Assembly: GCA_905215035.1 (NCBI GenBank)
Contig: CAJMOJ010000037.1
Span: 1 to 20,860 of the forward strand
Reading direction: 5' to 3'
Length of the DNA: 20,860 nucleotides
Source: an uncultured bacterium
GTDB lineage: Bacteria; Actinomycetota; Coriobacteriia; Coriobacteriales; Eggerthellaceae
Part shown: piece after piece, positions 7,222 to 15,342 of the stretch
How positions within the stretch are numbered: position 1 is the stretch's first letter
Layout of the letters: each line of letters starts with the position of its first letter
Notes under the pieces: generated by a model
Database searches by the model: none
Told to the model about the DNA's origin: nothing
What the model saw: only the letters and a program-made list of their open reading frames with translations
Position numbers and translations under genes: made by a program

Positions 7222-8198
7222 TTTGCTGCAGCCTCACTTCGATCTGCAAGTGCAATATCACGATGCGACACGGTGACGTTATACCCTTCATCCAACAACA
7301 TTTTGCCTGTTTGCTCAGCAAGAGCGACGCTGCGATGTTGACCACCCGTACAGCCTACTGCAATAGCCAAATGCTGTTTACCCTCTGCAACATATCCTGG
7401 CATAACACAATCAAGCAACGTCTTCCACGCTTGTAAAAACTCTTGTGTCTCTTTGCGTTCTAAAACAAAATCATAAACCGGTTCATCAAGACCCGTTAAA
7501 CCACGCAATTCAGGAATATAAAAAGGGTTAGGCAAAAAACGTACATCAATAACGATATCTGCATCAGCAGGAGATCCATGCTTAAAGCCAAACGAATAGA
7601 CCGTGACATTCATCTCTTCTTTTTCCGTTGTATTTGCATAGATACGACGGAGCTCTTCTCGCAATTGCCGTGGAGTCAAATTAGATGTATCAAGTCGATA
7701 GTCGGCCATATCGCGTAAATCACGCGTTATGTCACGTTCATAGGCAATTGCTTGAGAGATTGAACGACGATTACCTTCACAAAGTGGATGGCGACGTCTG
7801 CTTGCTTTATAACGAGCGATGAGTTTTTCGTCAGTCGAATCCAAGAAAATAATACGGTAGCTTACCCCGGCTGCATCCAAATTAGCAAGCTCCCCCACAA
7901 GCTGCCTAAAGATTGTTTGATTGCGGGCATCACACACAATGGCAAGCTTGCGCAATCCTTCATTTTGTCCTGGAATATTAGCAAGTGAGATAATATTCAT
8001 AATGAGAGCGGGCGGCAAATTGTCAATGCAAAAATAACCCAAATCTTCAAACGTATGCATTGCTTCTGTTCTACCAGCGCCACTCATGCCGGTAATAATT
8101 ACAACATCAGGCCCCTGTTTTTCTAGTGTCTCAGACGACGAAACCGCTGCTACATCAATCTCTTCTTGTGGTTCAGATGATCCATTTGACTCTGCCAT
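7218..8198 (-). CDS. rapZ: RapZ/YvcJ family nucleotide-binding protein
   Basis: The RapZ family has an N-terminal P-loop NTPase domain and a C-terminal ligand/RNA-binding domain. The E. coli member is an RNase adapter for the sRNA GlmZ that senses glucosamine-6-phosphate; the actinobacterial role is less clear. In these 326 residues the P-loop is GMSGAGRTEA (37-46), with Arg43 at the usual Lys position, followed by FEDLGYFCIDNLPP. The C-terminal signature VGCTGGQHRSVALAEQTGKML is intact. About 30 acidic/serine-rich residues precede the domain. The ATG at 8198 has AAGGA 9 bases upstream, directly after the uvrC stop. yvcK begins within its stop codon. Family assignment is secure; function is inferred from family. 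Confidence 0.95.
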   Translation of the reverse strand: MAESNGSSEPQEEIDVAAVSSSETLEKQGPDVVIITGMSGAGRTEAMHTFEDLGYFCIDNLPPALIMNIISLANIPGQNEGLRKLAIVCDARNQTIFRQLVGELANLDAAGVSYRIIFLDSTDEKLIARYKASRRRHPLCEGNRRSISQAIAYERDITRDLRDMADYRLDTSNLTPRQLREELRRIYANTTEKEEMNVTVYSFGFKHGSPADADIVIDVRFLPNPFYIPELRGLTGLDEPVYDFVLERKETQEFLQAWKTLLDCVMPGYVAEGKQHLAIAVGCTGGQHRSVALAEQTGKMLLDEGYNVTVSHRDIALADRSEAAAK

Positions 8199-8210
8199 AA
8201 GCTCATATCC

Positions 8211-10223
8211 TTATTCATCAACACTGCAATCGCTGTTTTGATTAGATTCTTTCGTACTGATTGTCGCATATTCTTGCAAAAGAGCGTAGACATCACGTCC
8301 AACCTGCTCAGGAACAACATCAGCTTGTAAGATTTCCTCGAGACTTGCGTTCCTAAGTGCGCCAAATGATCCAAAAAACTTCAACAGTTTCTTTTTTCGC
8401 TTTGGGCCTAAACCAATCACTTCATCAAGGATGGATGTAGTCATTGCTTTGCGTCTCAATTCTCGATGGAATGTAATAGCAAAGCGATGAGACTCATCGC
8501 GCACTTGTTTTACTAAGTATAAACTGGGAGATCCACTCGGTAAAACAACAGGACCTTCCTCTTGCCAGGGTACAAAAAGTTCTTCATCACGCTTAGCAAG
8601 TCCTGCGACAGGAATATCATCCACCCCTAGTTCTGCAAGCTGCGCAAGCGCAGCATTAAGTTGCGGTTTACCACCATCAACAATAATAAGGTCAGGCTTT
8701 GATGCAAAGCGAGCATCTTTCATTTTCTCGTGATTGTAGCGGCGCTCAAATACTTCACTCATCATGGCAAAGTCATTCGCTTCATCACTCTCAAGTCGAA
8801 TCTTAAAGCGACGGTACTGTGATTTATCAGGTTTGCCGTTAATAAACACCACCATAGATGCAACGGAATGCGTGCCGTGCAGTGTTGAAATATCAAAACA
8901 CTCAATGCGATGGGGTGGCCGCTCAAGCGCAAGAGCAGATTCAAGTTGCAACAGAGCTGCATTGATGCGTTCATCATCGTAAGAAGAACGTACTTTGTAA
9001 CGTAAAAGAGCGTGTCGAGCATTTTTATCCGCCATAGCAAGAAGGGCCGCCTTCTCACCTTTCTGAGCAACATGCATACGCACTTTTGCACCATGAGTAG
9101 ACGCGAGTTTCTCAGTTAACCACGTCTCAATTACTGAAGCATCATCGGGCAATTCTGACACAACAAGTTCATGCGGTATTGATTCTGTTGAGTCGTAATA
9201 ACGCAAAATAAAGGTACGCAGCAACTCCTCGAATGAAACATCTTTACCTTTATTAAAAATGAACTCATTTTGATTAATAACAGCACCTTCACGTACATTA
9301 AGCACCGTAATGCCAGCGATGGTCTCTTCACGATATACACCAATTACATCAGCAAATAATCGACGTGAGGACACTACATGCTGTTTGCTTGAAAGACCAG
9401 TAATCGTATCAATGCGTCCTTTAATTCGCTGTGCTTTCTCGAAATCAAGAGCATCAGCAGCCTCTTGCATTTCTTCTTGTAGCTCTGTCAAAAACTCAGT
9501 ATGATTACCCGCCAGAAATCGTTCCGCACGTTCAACAAGACGTGCATAGTCTTCAGGGGTAATGGCACCACAACAAGCACCTGGACCCAATCCAACGTGC
9601 GCATCAAAACAAGGACGCTGATCGAGGACAAGCTCATCATAAGCAGTTTTTTCTAATTGACGATTAAGTTTCCTCCACTCAGCACAACTTGCCGCACATA
9701 AAGGAACAATACGACGAGTAATGTCTACTAGGTCACGCGCCGCACGAGAATCAGTAAAAGGACCAAAATAGCGCGTCTGAGACTTATGTGCTTCACGCGT
9801 ATATTTAATTGCAGGAAACACATCTCCCTTAGTCAAAGCAATGAAAGGATAACTTTTATCATCTTTAAAATCCGCATTAAAGTAAGGTGCATACTGCTTG
9901 ATAAGATTTTTCTCAAGCACTAAAGACTCATGCTCGTTTTCTGTAACGATGTATTCAAAGGAGTCAATTTGAGAAACAAGCAACGGTATCTTTTCACGGG
10001 TATCGCTGTAATTAACGTACTGGCGCATACGCGCACGCAACTGTTTAGCCTTACCAACATAGATAACGGTGCCTTCTACGTCTTTCCACAAATACACTCC
10101 GGGAAGCGTCGGAACAGAGGCAAGCTGCGCCTTAATATCGTCAAGCTTATGAGGTGTTAATGGATCAATGTGTGATGCTTGAGATGTTGACATTTGAGAT
10201 GTTGATGAATAAGAAGATGCCAC
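8211..10223 (-). CDS. uvrC: UvrABC system protein C (excinuclease subunit)
   Basis: UvrC makes the 3' and 5' incisions around bulky DNA lesions in nucleotide-excision repair. The 670 residues contain, in order: the GIY-YIG nuclease (PGVYLWKDVEGTVIYVGKAKQLRARMRQY, about 41-69); a cysteine cluster (about 200-230); a UVR domain that binds UvrB (EEMQEAADALDFEKAQRIKGRID, about 225-250); the RNase H-like endonuclease (ECFDIS, IIVDGGKPQLNAAL, DESHRFAITFHR); and a helix-hairpin-helix (LGPKRKKKLLKFFGSFGALRNASLEEI). The start is a GTG at 10223, because GAGGAG lies 10 bases upstream at the end of nhaP and the two genes are then one base apart. A TTG at 10247 and an ATG at 10193 are in frame but lack a ribosome-binding site. 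Confidence 0.95.
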   Translation of the reverse strand: MASSYSSTSQMSTSQASHIDPLTPHKLDDIKAQLASVPTLPGVYLWKDVEGTVIYVGKAKQLRARMRQYVNYSDTREKIPLLVSQIDSFEYIVTENEHESLVLEKNLIKQYAPYFNADFKDDKSYPFIALTKGDVFPAIKYTREAHKSQTRYFGPFTDSRAARDLVDITRRIVPLCAASCAEWRKLNRQLEKTAYDELVLDQRPCFDAHVGLGPGACCGAITPEDYARLVERAERFLAGNHTEFLTELQEEMQEAADALDFEKAQRIKGRIDTITGLSSKQHVVSSRRLFADVIGVYREETIAGITVLNVREGAVINQNEFIFNKGKDVSFEELLRTFILRYYDSTESIPHELVVSELPDDASVIETWLTEKLASTHGAKVRMHVAQKGEKAALLAMADKNARHALLRYKVRSSYDDERINAALLQLESALALERPPHRIECFDISTLHGTHSVASMVVFINGKPDKSQYRRFKIRLESDEANDFAMMSEVFERRYNHEKMKDARFASKPDLIIVDGGKPQLNAALAQLAELGVDDIPVAGLAKRDEELFVPWQEEGPVVLPSGSPSLYLVKQVRDESHRFAITFHRELRRKAMTTSILDEVIGLGPKRKKKLLKFFGSFGALRNASLEEILQADVVPEQVGRDVYALLQEYATISTKESNQNSDCSVDE

Positions 10224-10224
10224 T

Positions 10225-12255
10225 TTATACGTGCTCCTCAAGATCAATCATCATGAGTGCAACATTGTCACGCATTGCTTTTGCCTGTGCGCGAGTAATC
10301 TTACCTGCAGCATAATAATCCTGAATTTCTTCATTCTCCATTGCCAGTGCACGACGTTGAACATTTTCCAATTCCAGCGATTGCAAACGATCATATACAC
10401 CTGGTGTCGTCTTTTCTGGATCAAGAAGAGCCAAGGTTCGTTCATGACCAATTAAAAGTTTTGCTACTACCTCAGATGGATAGTTAGGATTATTAACAAG
10501 ACTCTGCAAAAACTCTATCGCATACATTTCAGACAAAATACGAACCTGACGCATTTCTATTGCGTTATCATCTTTGTCTTTCGAGAAAAATGCCAACACT
10601 TTTCTTCCTGATGCAACAAAAAGGATCTTGAGCGTATGCCAATACGCTGCAATGCGATGAGATGTTTTCTTATCCTGATTAAGACGCGACTTTTGCTGCA
10701 TAATACGACGCATATAGCTAAAGCACGCAAAGGAATCAACCTCTTTATGCTCAACTGCTTCAATCAAATGGGCCGTTTGGTAATCAATAACCTCTATACG
10801 TATAGTATTAAATGCCGATTGATCAACTTCGACCGTCTCACGCATTGATCGAATCCGTTTATCAAGCCGATCAACTACCGCCTTAGTCTCACGTGAGTTT
10901 GCCGTATCTTCGTCAAGCATTAAACGCTCAATAACGGTACGCAATATCTCAATCTTGGTAAGAGTAAACTCCTCTTCTTCCTCTTCATCTTGTTCGGAAC
11001 GAGGAGCAAGAATAGGTAACAAAAAGTTTGCCAATAAAAGCGTGCATAAAATAACACCCGACGCAATAAAGATAATGAGAGAACGTTGAGGAAACATGGT
11101 CCCATCGGAAAGCAAAAACGGAATTGAAAAAATGATAGAAAGCGTAATTGCGCCCTTAGGACCACCCACCGTCATAATGAGCGCCTTGAGCATAGATTCT
11201 TTATTAAGCTTACCGCGTGCATTGGTATCAGGGTCACGCGTAATACGCACCATAAGAAGCGAGAACAAGAAACGAAGCGCAACAATGACAAAAGTTATAA
11301 GAAGGATAAGACCCAACAATACAAAATTATTAATGTAGACATCATCCCATGTTGATTGCATTGCCATAGGAAGTTGCATACCCAACAACACAAACACAAT
11401 GCCGTTTAGAGTAAAGCCTAAAACCTTCCATACACTTGAAAGCGCAATGTTAAGGCGAGATTGGTAGGGAGAAATACGCGTTTCCGAATAAAGCGACCAG
11501 ACAATACCACAAGCGACAACACCTAAGATACCAGACACGTGAATGGTCTCACAAAAGAGGAAGACTACAAACGGCATAGAGACTTCAAACAACACATGAA
11601 ATGTAACGTTATCAAGACCGAGGTCATAGATTTTCCTTGAAATAAATCTAAAAACAACGGCGAGTAAAACACCAAGAGCAATGCCACCAATAAAACTAAT
11701 AACAAATGTTTCGGTCGCATTTAAAAGTGAGAAAGCACCCGTAACCGCAGCTGCGATGGCAAACTGAAACGAAACAACACCAGATGCATCATTTAAAAGA
11801 CATTCACCTTGTAGAATAGAATTCTCGCGCTTACCTACTTGCGCCTCTTTACGTAACGAAGCAACCGCAACCGCATCAGTAGGCCCGAGTGCTGCACCCA
11901 AAGCAAAGGCTGCAGCAAGAGGGATTGAAGGAACAATCGCATGAAGGGTAAATCCAACACAAAGAGTAATAATGAGCACAAGACCAATTGCAAACGCTAA
12001 AATGACGCCTTTGTTTTCCCATAAGTTTTGCTTGTTTGACTCCATCGCATCACTGAAAAGAAGAGGAGCAATAAACAATACAAGAAAAAGCTCAGGATCA
12101 ATATTGATCTGTACTGGAGTAATAGCAAGTATCGCAATTACTACACCGAGTGCAATTTGAATAAGCGGCGATGAAATTTTAGGTACAACCTGGTCAAGAA
12201 TAGATGAAAGCAACACAGCGAGGGCAAGGAGTAAAACTAGCTCAAATGTTGCCAC
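10225..12255 (-). CDS. CPA1 family Na+/H+ antiporter (NhaP/NhaK-like)
   Basis: A cation/proton antiporter of the cytoplasmic membrane for sodium (or potassium) export and pH control. The first ~415 of 676 residues form about 12 hydrophobic segments with the CPA1 ion-site motifs GPTDAVAV (124-131) and LLNDASGV (153-160, Asn155-Asp156), plus GGPKGAITLS later in the domain. A soluble C-terminal tail of about 260 residues, starting with an acidic stretch (EQDEEEEEEF), is rich in charged helices and is probably regulatory. The start is a GTG at 12255 preceded by GAGAGGAG with a 6-base spacer. uvrC starts one base after its stop, so they are coupled although functionally unrelated. The ion preference cannot be read from sequence. 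Confidence 0.92.
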   Translation of the reverse strand: MATFELVLLLALAVLLSSILDQVVPKISSPLIQIALGVVIAILAITPVQINIDPELFLVLFIAPLLFSDAMESNKQNLWENKGVILAFAIGLVLIITLCVGFTLHAIVPSIPLAAAFALGAALGPTDAVAVASLRKEAQVGKRENSILQGECLLNDASGVVSFQFAIAAAVTGAFSLLNATETFVISFIGGIALGVLLAVVFRFISRKIYDLGLDNVTFHVLFEVSMPFVVFLFCETIHVSGILGVVACGIVWSLYSETRISPYQSRLNIALSSVWKVLGFTLNGIVFVLLGMQLPMAMQSTWDDVYINNFVLLGLILLITFVIVALRFLFSLLMVRITRDPDTNARGKLNKESMLKALIMTVGGPKGAITLSIIFSIPFLLSDGTMFPQRSLIIFIASGVILCTLLLANFLLPILAPRSEQDEEEEEEFTLTKIEILRTVIERLMLDEDTANSRETKAVVDRLDKRIRSMRETVEVDQSAFNTIRIEVIDYQTAHLIEAVEHKEVDSFACFSYMRRIMQQKSRLNQDKKTSHRIAAYWHTLKILFVASGRKVLAFFSKDKDDNAIEMRQVRILSEMYAIEFLQSLVNNPNYPSEVVAKLLIGHERTLALLDPEKTTPGVYDRLQSLELENVQRRALAMENEEIQDYYAAGKITRAQAKAMRDNVALMMIDLEEHV

Positions 12256-12506
12256 GCCGTACTCCTCTCAACAATTTTTGTTCCACTATCCCACCGCGTA
12301 CTATTGAGTTATATTCGATAACTTCTTCTAGTATGCCATGCTTTTAAATCAATCACGGCGTGCAAATAGAGTAAAGCTCGATATCTTTACAAAATCGGCA
12401 TGCATACTAACCGGTATCTCCACTCACCCAAATGATGCAAATCTCTCTCTGTGACAACCGTTTGCCCTAATATTTAGAGTTATTAAAACAAAGTAGCTGT
12501 GAACGC
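12256..12506. other. Non-coding region between nhaP and tRNA-His; structured nhaP leader
   Basis: No gene is supported here. For nhaP (minus strand) a possible promoter is TTGATT-16-TAGAAG around 12354-12327, but it is weak. Several inverted repeats are visible: TAGTATGC/GCATACTA (12329-12336/12402-12409) spans a larger domain enclosing GTAAAG/CTTTAC (12371-12376/12385-12390) and GCCaTG/CAcGGC (about 12334-12339/12354-12359). If transcription starts upstream of 12409 the leader could fold into a branched structure. It does not match a riboswitch class I recognise. Confidence 0.35.
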
Positions 12507-12534
12507 TTGCATGCACTCGCAGATTCCGTATAAT
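12507..12534 (+). promoter_or_regulatory. Promoter of tRNA-His
   Basis: A -35 box TTGCAT (12507-12512) and a perfect -10 box TATAAT (12529-12534) are separated by 16 bases. Transcription would begin near 12541, about 10 bases before the mature tRNA, as expected for a tRNA gene. Confidence 0.75.
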
Positions 12535-12549
12535 AACCACTTGCGCCAT

Positions 12550-12627
12550 GGTGGCTGTAGTTCAGTTGGCTAGAATGCCAGATTGTGGCTCTGGAGGTCG
12601 TGGGTTCGAGTCCCATCAGCCACCCCA
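12550..12627 (+). tRNA. tRNA-His (anticodon GUG)
   Basis: Cloverleaf: acceptor GTGGCTG (12551-12557) pairs with CAGCCAC (12617-12623). The anticodon stem CCAGA/TCTGG encloses the loop TTGTGGC with anticodon GTG at 12585-12587. The T arm has GTGGGTTCGAGTCCCAT. The CCA tail is encoded (12625-12627). A G at 12550 faces the discriminator C at 12624; this G-1:C73 pair is the identity element specific to tRNA-His, and it also decided the start position. Confidence 0.96.
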
Positions 12628-12659
12628 GCGCGAAATTGACAAAACTGAGTAATTATTCC

Positions 12660-12688
12660 TTGTATTTGTGGATATATTGCTCTAAAAT
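12660..12688 (+). promoter_or_regulatory. Promoter of tRNA-Lys
   Basis: TTGTAT (12660-12665) and TAAAAT (12683-12688) are separated by exactly 17 bases, about 30 bases upstream of the tRNA. The presence of its own promoter suggests tRNA-Lys is transcribed separately from tRNA-His, though read-through is possible since no clear terminator follows tRNA-His. Confidence 0.6.
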
Positions 12689-12724
12689 AATTGAGCGCTT
12701 TTAAGGCGCCACTATTTGAAACAC

Positions 12725-12800
12725 GGACTGTTAGCTTAGTTGGTAGAGCAGGGGACTCTTAATCCCAAGGTCCGGGGTTCGAGTCCCCGACAGTCCACCA
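12725..12800 (+). tRNA. tRNA-Lys (anticodon CUU)
   Basis: Acceptor GGACTGT (12725-12731) pairs with ACAGTCC (12790-12796), followed by discriminator A and encoded CCA (12798-12800). The D arm is AGCTTAGTTGGTAGAGCA. The anticodon loop CTCTTAA carries CTT at 12758-12760, reading AAG. The T arm CGGGGTTCGAGTCCCCG is perfect. The outermost anticodon-stem pair (27-43) is G-A rather than Watson-Crick; the other four pairs are normal. Confidence 0.96.
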
Positions 12801-12811
12801 TGAAATTCTTC

Positions 12812-12834
12812 GCCGCTTATAAGCGGCTTTTTTT
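12812..12834 (+). terminator. Intrinsic terminator after tRNA-Lys
   Basis: The perfect 16-base palindrome GCCGCTTATAAGCGGC (12812-12827) is followed by seven T (12828-12834). It ends the tRNA-Lys transcript. On the minus strand no U-run follows, so it is a poor terminator for the hydrolase gene ending at 12855, though the stem could still block exonucleases there. Confidence 0.9.
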
Positions 12835-12854
12835 ATTCCATAAATACGATGGAT

Positions 12855-13997
12855 TTATTCCATAACACTAAATCGCTCCACTCCATCGCTTCCTTGTGAG
12901 CGACACAGTTTTCCTTGATCACATAATGCCTCAAGATATGCATAGGTTGCTGCAACCGCACGAGCACGGTGACGGAGGGGGCGTGCAAGAAAGTCTTCTC
13001 TTCCCTTTTGCGCCATCATAATCTCTATTGCAGATGCACCAGGATTTTCCTGTACAAGTTGAAGACGCTTATCCAATGACTTTACAAAAAATGCTCGTGT
13101 TGTTGCGAGGATATGCGCTACTGCCTCTTCTCCAATATAAGGATCATTGTGGGCTGGAAGAATAGCACGAAGATTGCACGATTCAAGCTTGTTCAGACTT
13201 TCTAAGTAACGACTTACTAAATGTTGTTGAGGGGCAAACTGGATTATTCCAGGGCCCGCATCTAAAATATGGTCTCCGCCAAATAAAATACCTTGTTCAC
13301 GCTCTAATAAAGAGGCATGATCAGGGCTATGGCCAGGTGTTTTAATAACTTCAAATGCGCGATTGCCTACCTGGATACAGTCTTTATCATCAACAACTAT
13401 TCCCTGATATGACGCTAGCACATTATTGTCCCAAAGCGCTTTTCCAATAACCTCAGGCGCTTCAAGCGATTCGGATACGTCTAGCATCTTGCTCTCACCA
13501 CTATCTTTTTCGTTTCTCATATGAAACAACCCTGAAGATAATTCTTGAGATACAAGACTCCATCCCGTAACCGTAACGAAATCGCGCAAAACCGCATCGT
13601 CAAATGCAGCACGTGATACGTGATAAACAGCATCAAATCCTTGGGCTTCAACATAAGGAATATTGCCAGCATGATCATCATGAAAGTGTGAGATAAACGC
13701 ACTTTTCTTGCTAAGAAGACAAGAAGAAAGCAAATCAACCTCATCAAGCGCGCTTGTTCCACACACCTCCCAATACCCAACATCAAAAAAGAGCGCTTCT
13801 CCCCCATCAATCACTACATATTGATCAATGCGATCACACAGGTCATATCCCGCAATATCAAAACGATAATGAAAAATGCCAGGAAGAATTTCTTGCCCGT
13901 AGGCTGATGTCAAAAACCGCGCATCAGGCCACATGCGTGTACGAGCATCATGTGCAAGAGTTTTTCGGGAATAGAGAGGATTTATTGATAAAGTCAT
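12855..13997 (-). CDS. Metallo-beta-lactamase-fold hydrolase
   Basis: A cytosolic zinc-dependent hydrolase of the MBL superfamily, closest in look to the LACTB2 / glyoxalase-II-like branch; the substrate is not known. In the 380 residues the metal-binding signature HFHDDH is at 104-109. The later ligands fit GHSPDHASL (His), GGDHILD (Asp) and LPAHNDP (His). After about residue 295 a helical C-terminal part (RAVAATYAYLEALCDQGKL) resembles the winged-helix tail of LACTB2-like proteins. The ATG at 13997 was chosen because AAGGGG lies 7 bases upstream; the open frame extends to 14063 but that start lacks such a site. It is convergent with tRNA-Lys and divergent from the lipid kinase. No signal peptide is visible, which argues against a secreted beta-lactamase. 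Confidence 0.9.
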   Translation of the reverse strand: MTLSINPLYSRKTLAHDARTRMWPDARFLTSAYGQEILPGIFHYRFDIAGYDLCDRIDQYVVIDGGEALFFDVGYWEVCGTSALDEVDLLSSCLLSKKSAFISHFHDDHAGNIPYVEAQGFDAVYHVSRAAFDDAVLRDFVTVTGWSLVSQELSSGLFHMRNEKDSGESKMLDVSESLEAPEVIGKALWDNNVLASYQGIVVDDKDCIQVGNRAFEVIKTPGHSPDHASLLEREQGILFGGDHILDAGPGIIQFAPQQHLVSRYLESLNKLESCNLRAILPAHNDPYIGEEAVAHILATTRAFFVKSLDKRLQLVQENPGASAIEIMMAQKGREDFLARPLRHRARAVAATYAYLEALCDQGKLCRSQGSDGVERFSVME

Positions 13998-14181
13998 ACC
14001 ACGTCCCCTTCGAGTAGAAAAAGATATTACGCTAAGATAGCAATACAAAAGCACTATACCCAAAGATTTCCGTTGCTTTGCCCTATCGTAACAATTTCAT
14101 CGTATCAGGTATAGCTAAAAGACGGTTCTCCTTAACGATGATATGATCGCATTATTAGAAACCATAGCAATAAAAACAATA

Positions 14182-14214
14182 GGTTAACACGTATGTAACC
14201 ATGCTACACACGTA
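14182..14214. repeat. Repeats in the divergent region upstream of the lipid kinase
   Basis: ACACGTA occurs at 14187-14193 and again at 14208-14214, 21 bases apart (two helical turns). The first copy lies within the inverted repeat GGTTA/TAACC (14182-14186/14196-14200). Both lie 23-55 bases upstream of the kinase ATG, overlapping where its promoter must be; a TTAACA (14184-14189) is a possible -35, but I see no convincing -10. Possibly an operator for the kinase or the divergent hydrolase. Confidence 0.35.
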
Positions 14215-14236
14215 CTAGATTGAAAAAGAGCCTGTC

Positions 14237-15247
14237 ATGTTGTATCTAGGACACACTTTACTTATAGCAAACCCTACCGCACGAAGTGGTAAAGCTGAAA
14301 AAATTGCACTAACGGCTCACAAAACATTACTTAGCAAAGTAAAAGAAGGACAAGATTTTGATCCATCGCTCATTCTAACCCGCGCACGCGGCGATGGAGA
14401 AAAAATTGCTGCCTCTCAAGGTAGGGATTTTGACACTATTATCGCTATTGGTGGCGATGGGATTATTCATGAAATTATTAACGGAATCATGCAAATTGAA
14501 CGTGCGCAACGACCCCGATTGGGAGTAATTCCTTGTGGTAATGGGGATGATTTTGCCCGTAGCCTTAATTTAAGTCGTGATCCTCTTAAGGCACTTGATC
14601 AGCTTTTAGACGGCAAGGATTTTTCTATTGATGTAGGAAAAGTAAATAACCGCTATTTTATCGAAACACTCTCGTTTGGGTTTGATGCAGCAATCGCGCT
14701 TCAAACAACAGAACTACGGCAGAAAACAAAACGCACCGGTACCGTACTCTATCTCCAATGCGCCCTTGACCAACTCCTTCATAACATGGTCCAACACACA
14801 GTAACCATTTCTCTTGACGAAAAACCACCCACCACAAAAGAGCTCTATATGATTGCGGTTCAAAACGGTCAACATTATGGCGGCGGTTTTCGCATTACTC
14901 CTAATGCCTCTCTTGCAGATGGCCTCTTTGATGTTTGCTATGCAACAGGCCCTTATCTCAAACCAATGGCCGCATACCTTTTTCTTCAAGCAAAAAAAGG
15001 AAAGCATCTTGGCATGAAAGGTATTCATATCACTCAAGCACGTAATATCACGCTTGATTTTGAGAAACCCATTGCTTGCCAAATTGATGGGGAGCCTCTC
15101 TACGCACTCCACTATGAAGCAGAGGTAGTCCCGGCAGCCCTTGCGGTAATTATTCCTTCAGAAGGAGCTTTTGAGCATATTACCGAATCCGTTACCAAAC
15201 TATCTTCAACTGAAATAATACTCAAGACTAAAGAAGACGCCTCGTAA
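14237..15247 (+). CDS. Diacylglycerol kinase-family lipid kinase (YegS/BmrU/DgkB-like)
   Basis: Proteins of this family phosphorylate diacylglycerol or related lipids at the inner face of the membrane, feeding phospholipid recycling; the exact lipid is unknown here. The 336 residues have the DAGK catalytic domain: NPTARSGKA (12-20), the nucleotide-binding GGDG (72-75) followed by IIHEIINGI, and GNGDDFARSL (101-110), where most relatives have GTxNDFAR. The C-terminal beta-rich half contains GGGFRITPNASLADGLFDV and IDGEP, both typical. The start ATG has a weak AAAGAG 6 bases upstream. It is the only protein gene on the plus strand, divergent from the MBL hydrolase, and its stop codon lies in the loop of its own terminator. 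Family secure, specificity not. Confidence 0.92.
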   Translation: MLYLGHTLLIANPTARSGKAEKIALTAHKTLLSKVKEGQDFDPSLILTRARGDGEKIAASQGRDFDTIIAIGGDGIIHEIINGIMQIERAQRPRLGVIPCGNGDDFARSLNLSRDPLKALDQLLDGKDFSIDVGKVNNRYFIETLSFGFDAAIALQTTELRQKTKRTGTVLYLQCALDQLLHNMVQHTVTISLDEKPPTTKELYMIAVQNGQHYGGGFRITPNASLADGLFDVCYATGPYLKPMAAYLFLQAKKGKHLGMKGIHITQARNITLDFEKPIACQIDGEPLYALHYEAEVVPAALAVIIPSEGAFEHITESVTKLSSTEIILKTKEDAS

Positions 15248-15261
15248 GGCGTCTTCTTTTT
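15231..15261 (+). terminator. Intrinsic terminator overlapping the lipid-kinase stop codon
   Basis: An 11-base arm AAGAAGACGCC (15231-15241) pairs with GGCGTCTTCTT (15248-15258) around the loop TCGTAA, which contains the TAA stop (15245-15247), followed by a T-run to 15261. The last sense codons form the 5' arm of the stem. Confidence 0.92.
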
Positions 15262-15342
15262 GTAGTATCAATTAAGAGTACCAATCGTTATATCGCCAAA
15301 GCCAGGCTTCGAACGATAGGTATCTAGCTTTATTGTTTCACG

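Noticed and set aside
10224..10247. Longer uvrC starting at a TTG inside nhaP
   Set aside because: No ribosome-binding site precedes it, while the GTG at 10223 has GAGGAG at good spacing.
12550..12800. tRNA genes as integration sites of a mobile element
   Set aside because: No integrase, no duplicated tRNA 3' end, and only housekeeping genes on both sides.
13998..14063. N-terminal extension of the MBL hydrolase
   Set aside because: The extra 22 residues lack a ribosome-binding site; the ATG at 13997 has AAGGGG 7 bases upstream.
15281..15320. Imperfect inverted repeat CCAATCGTT/AACGATAGG as gdhA terminator
   Set aside because: One mismatch, a long loop and no U-run on the minus strand; too weak to call.
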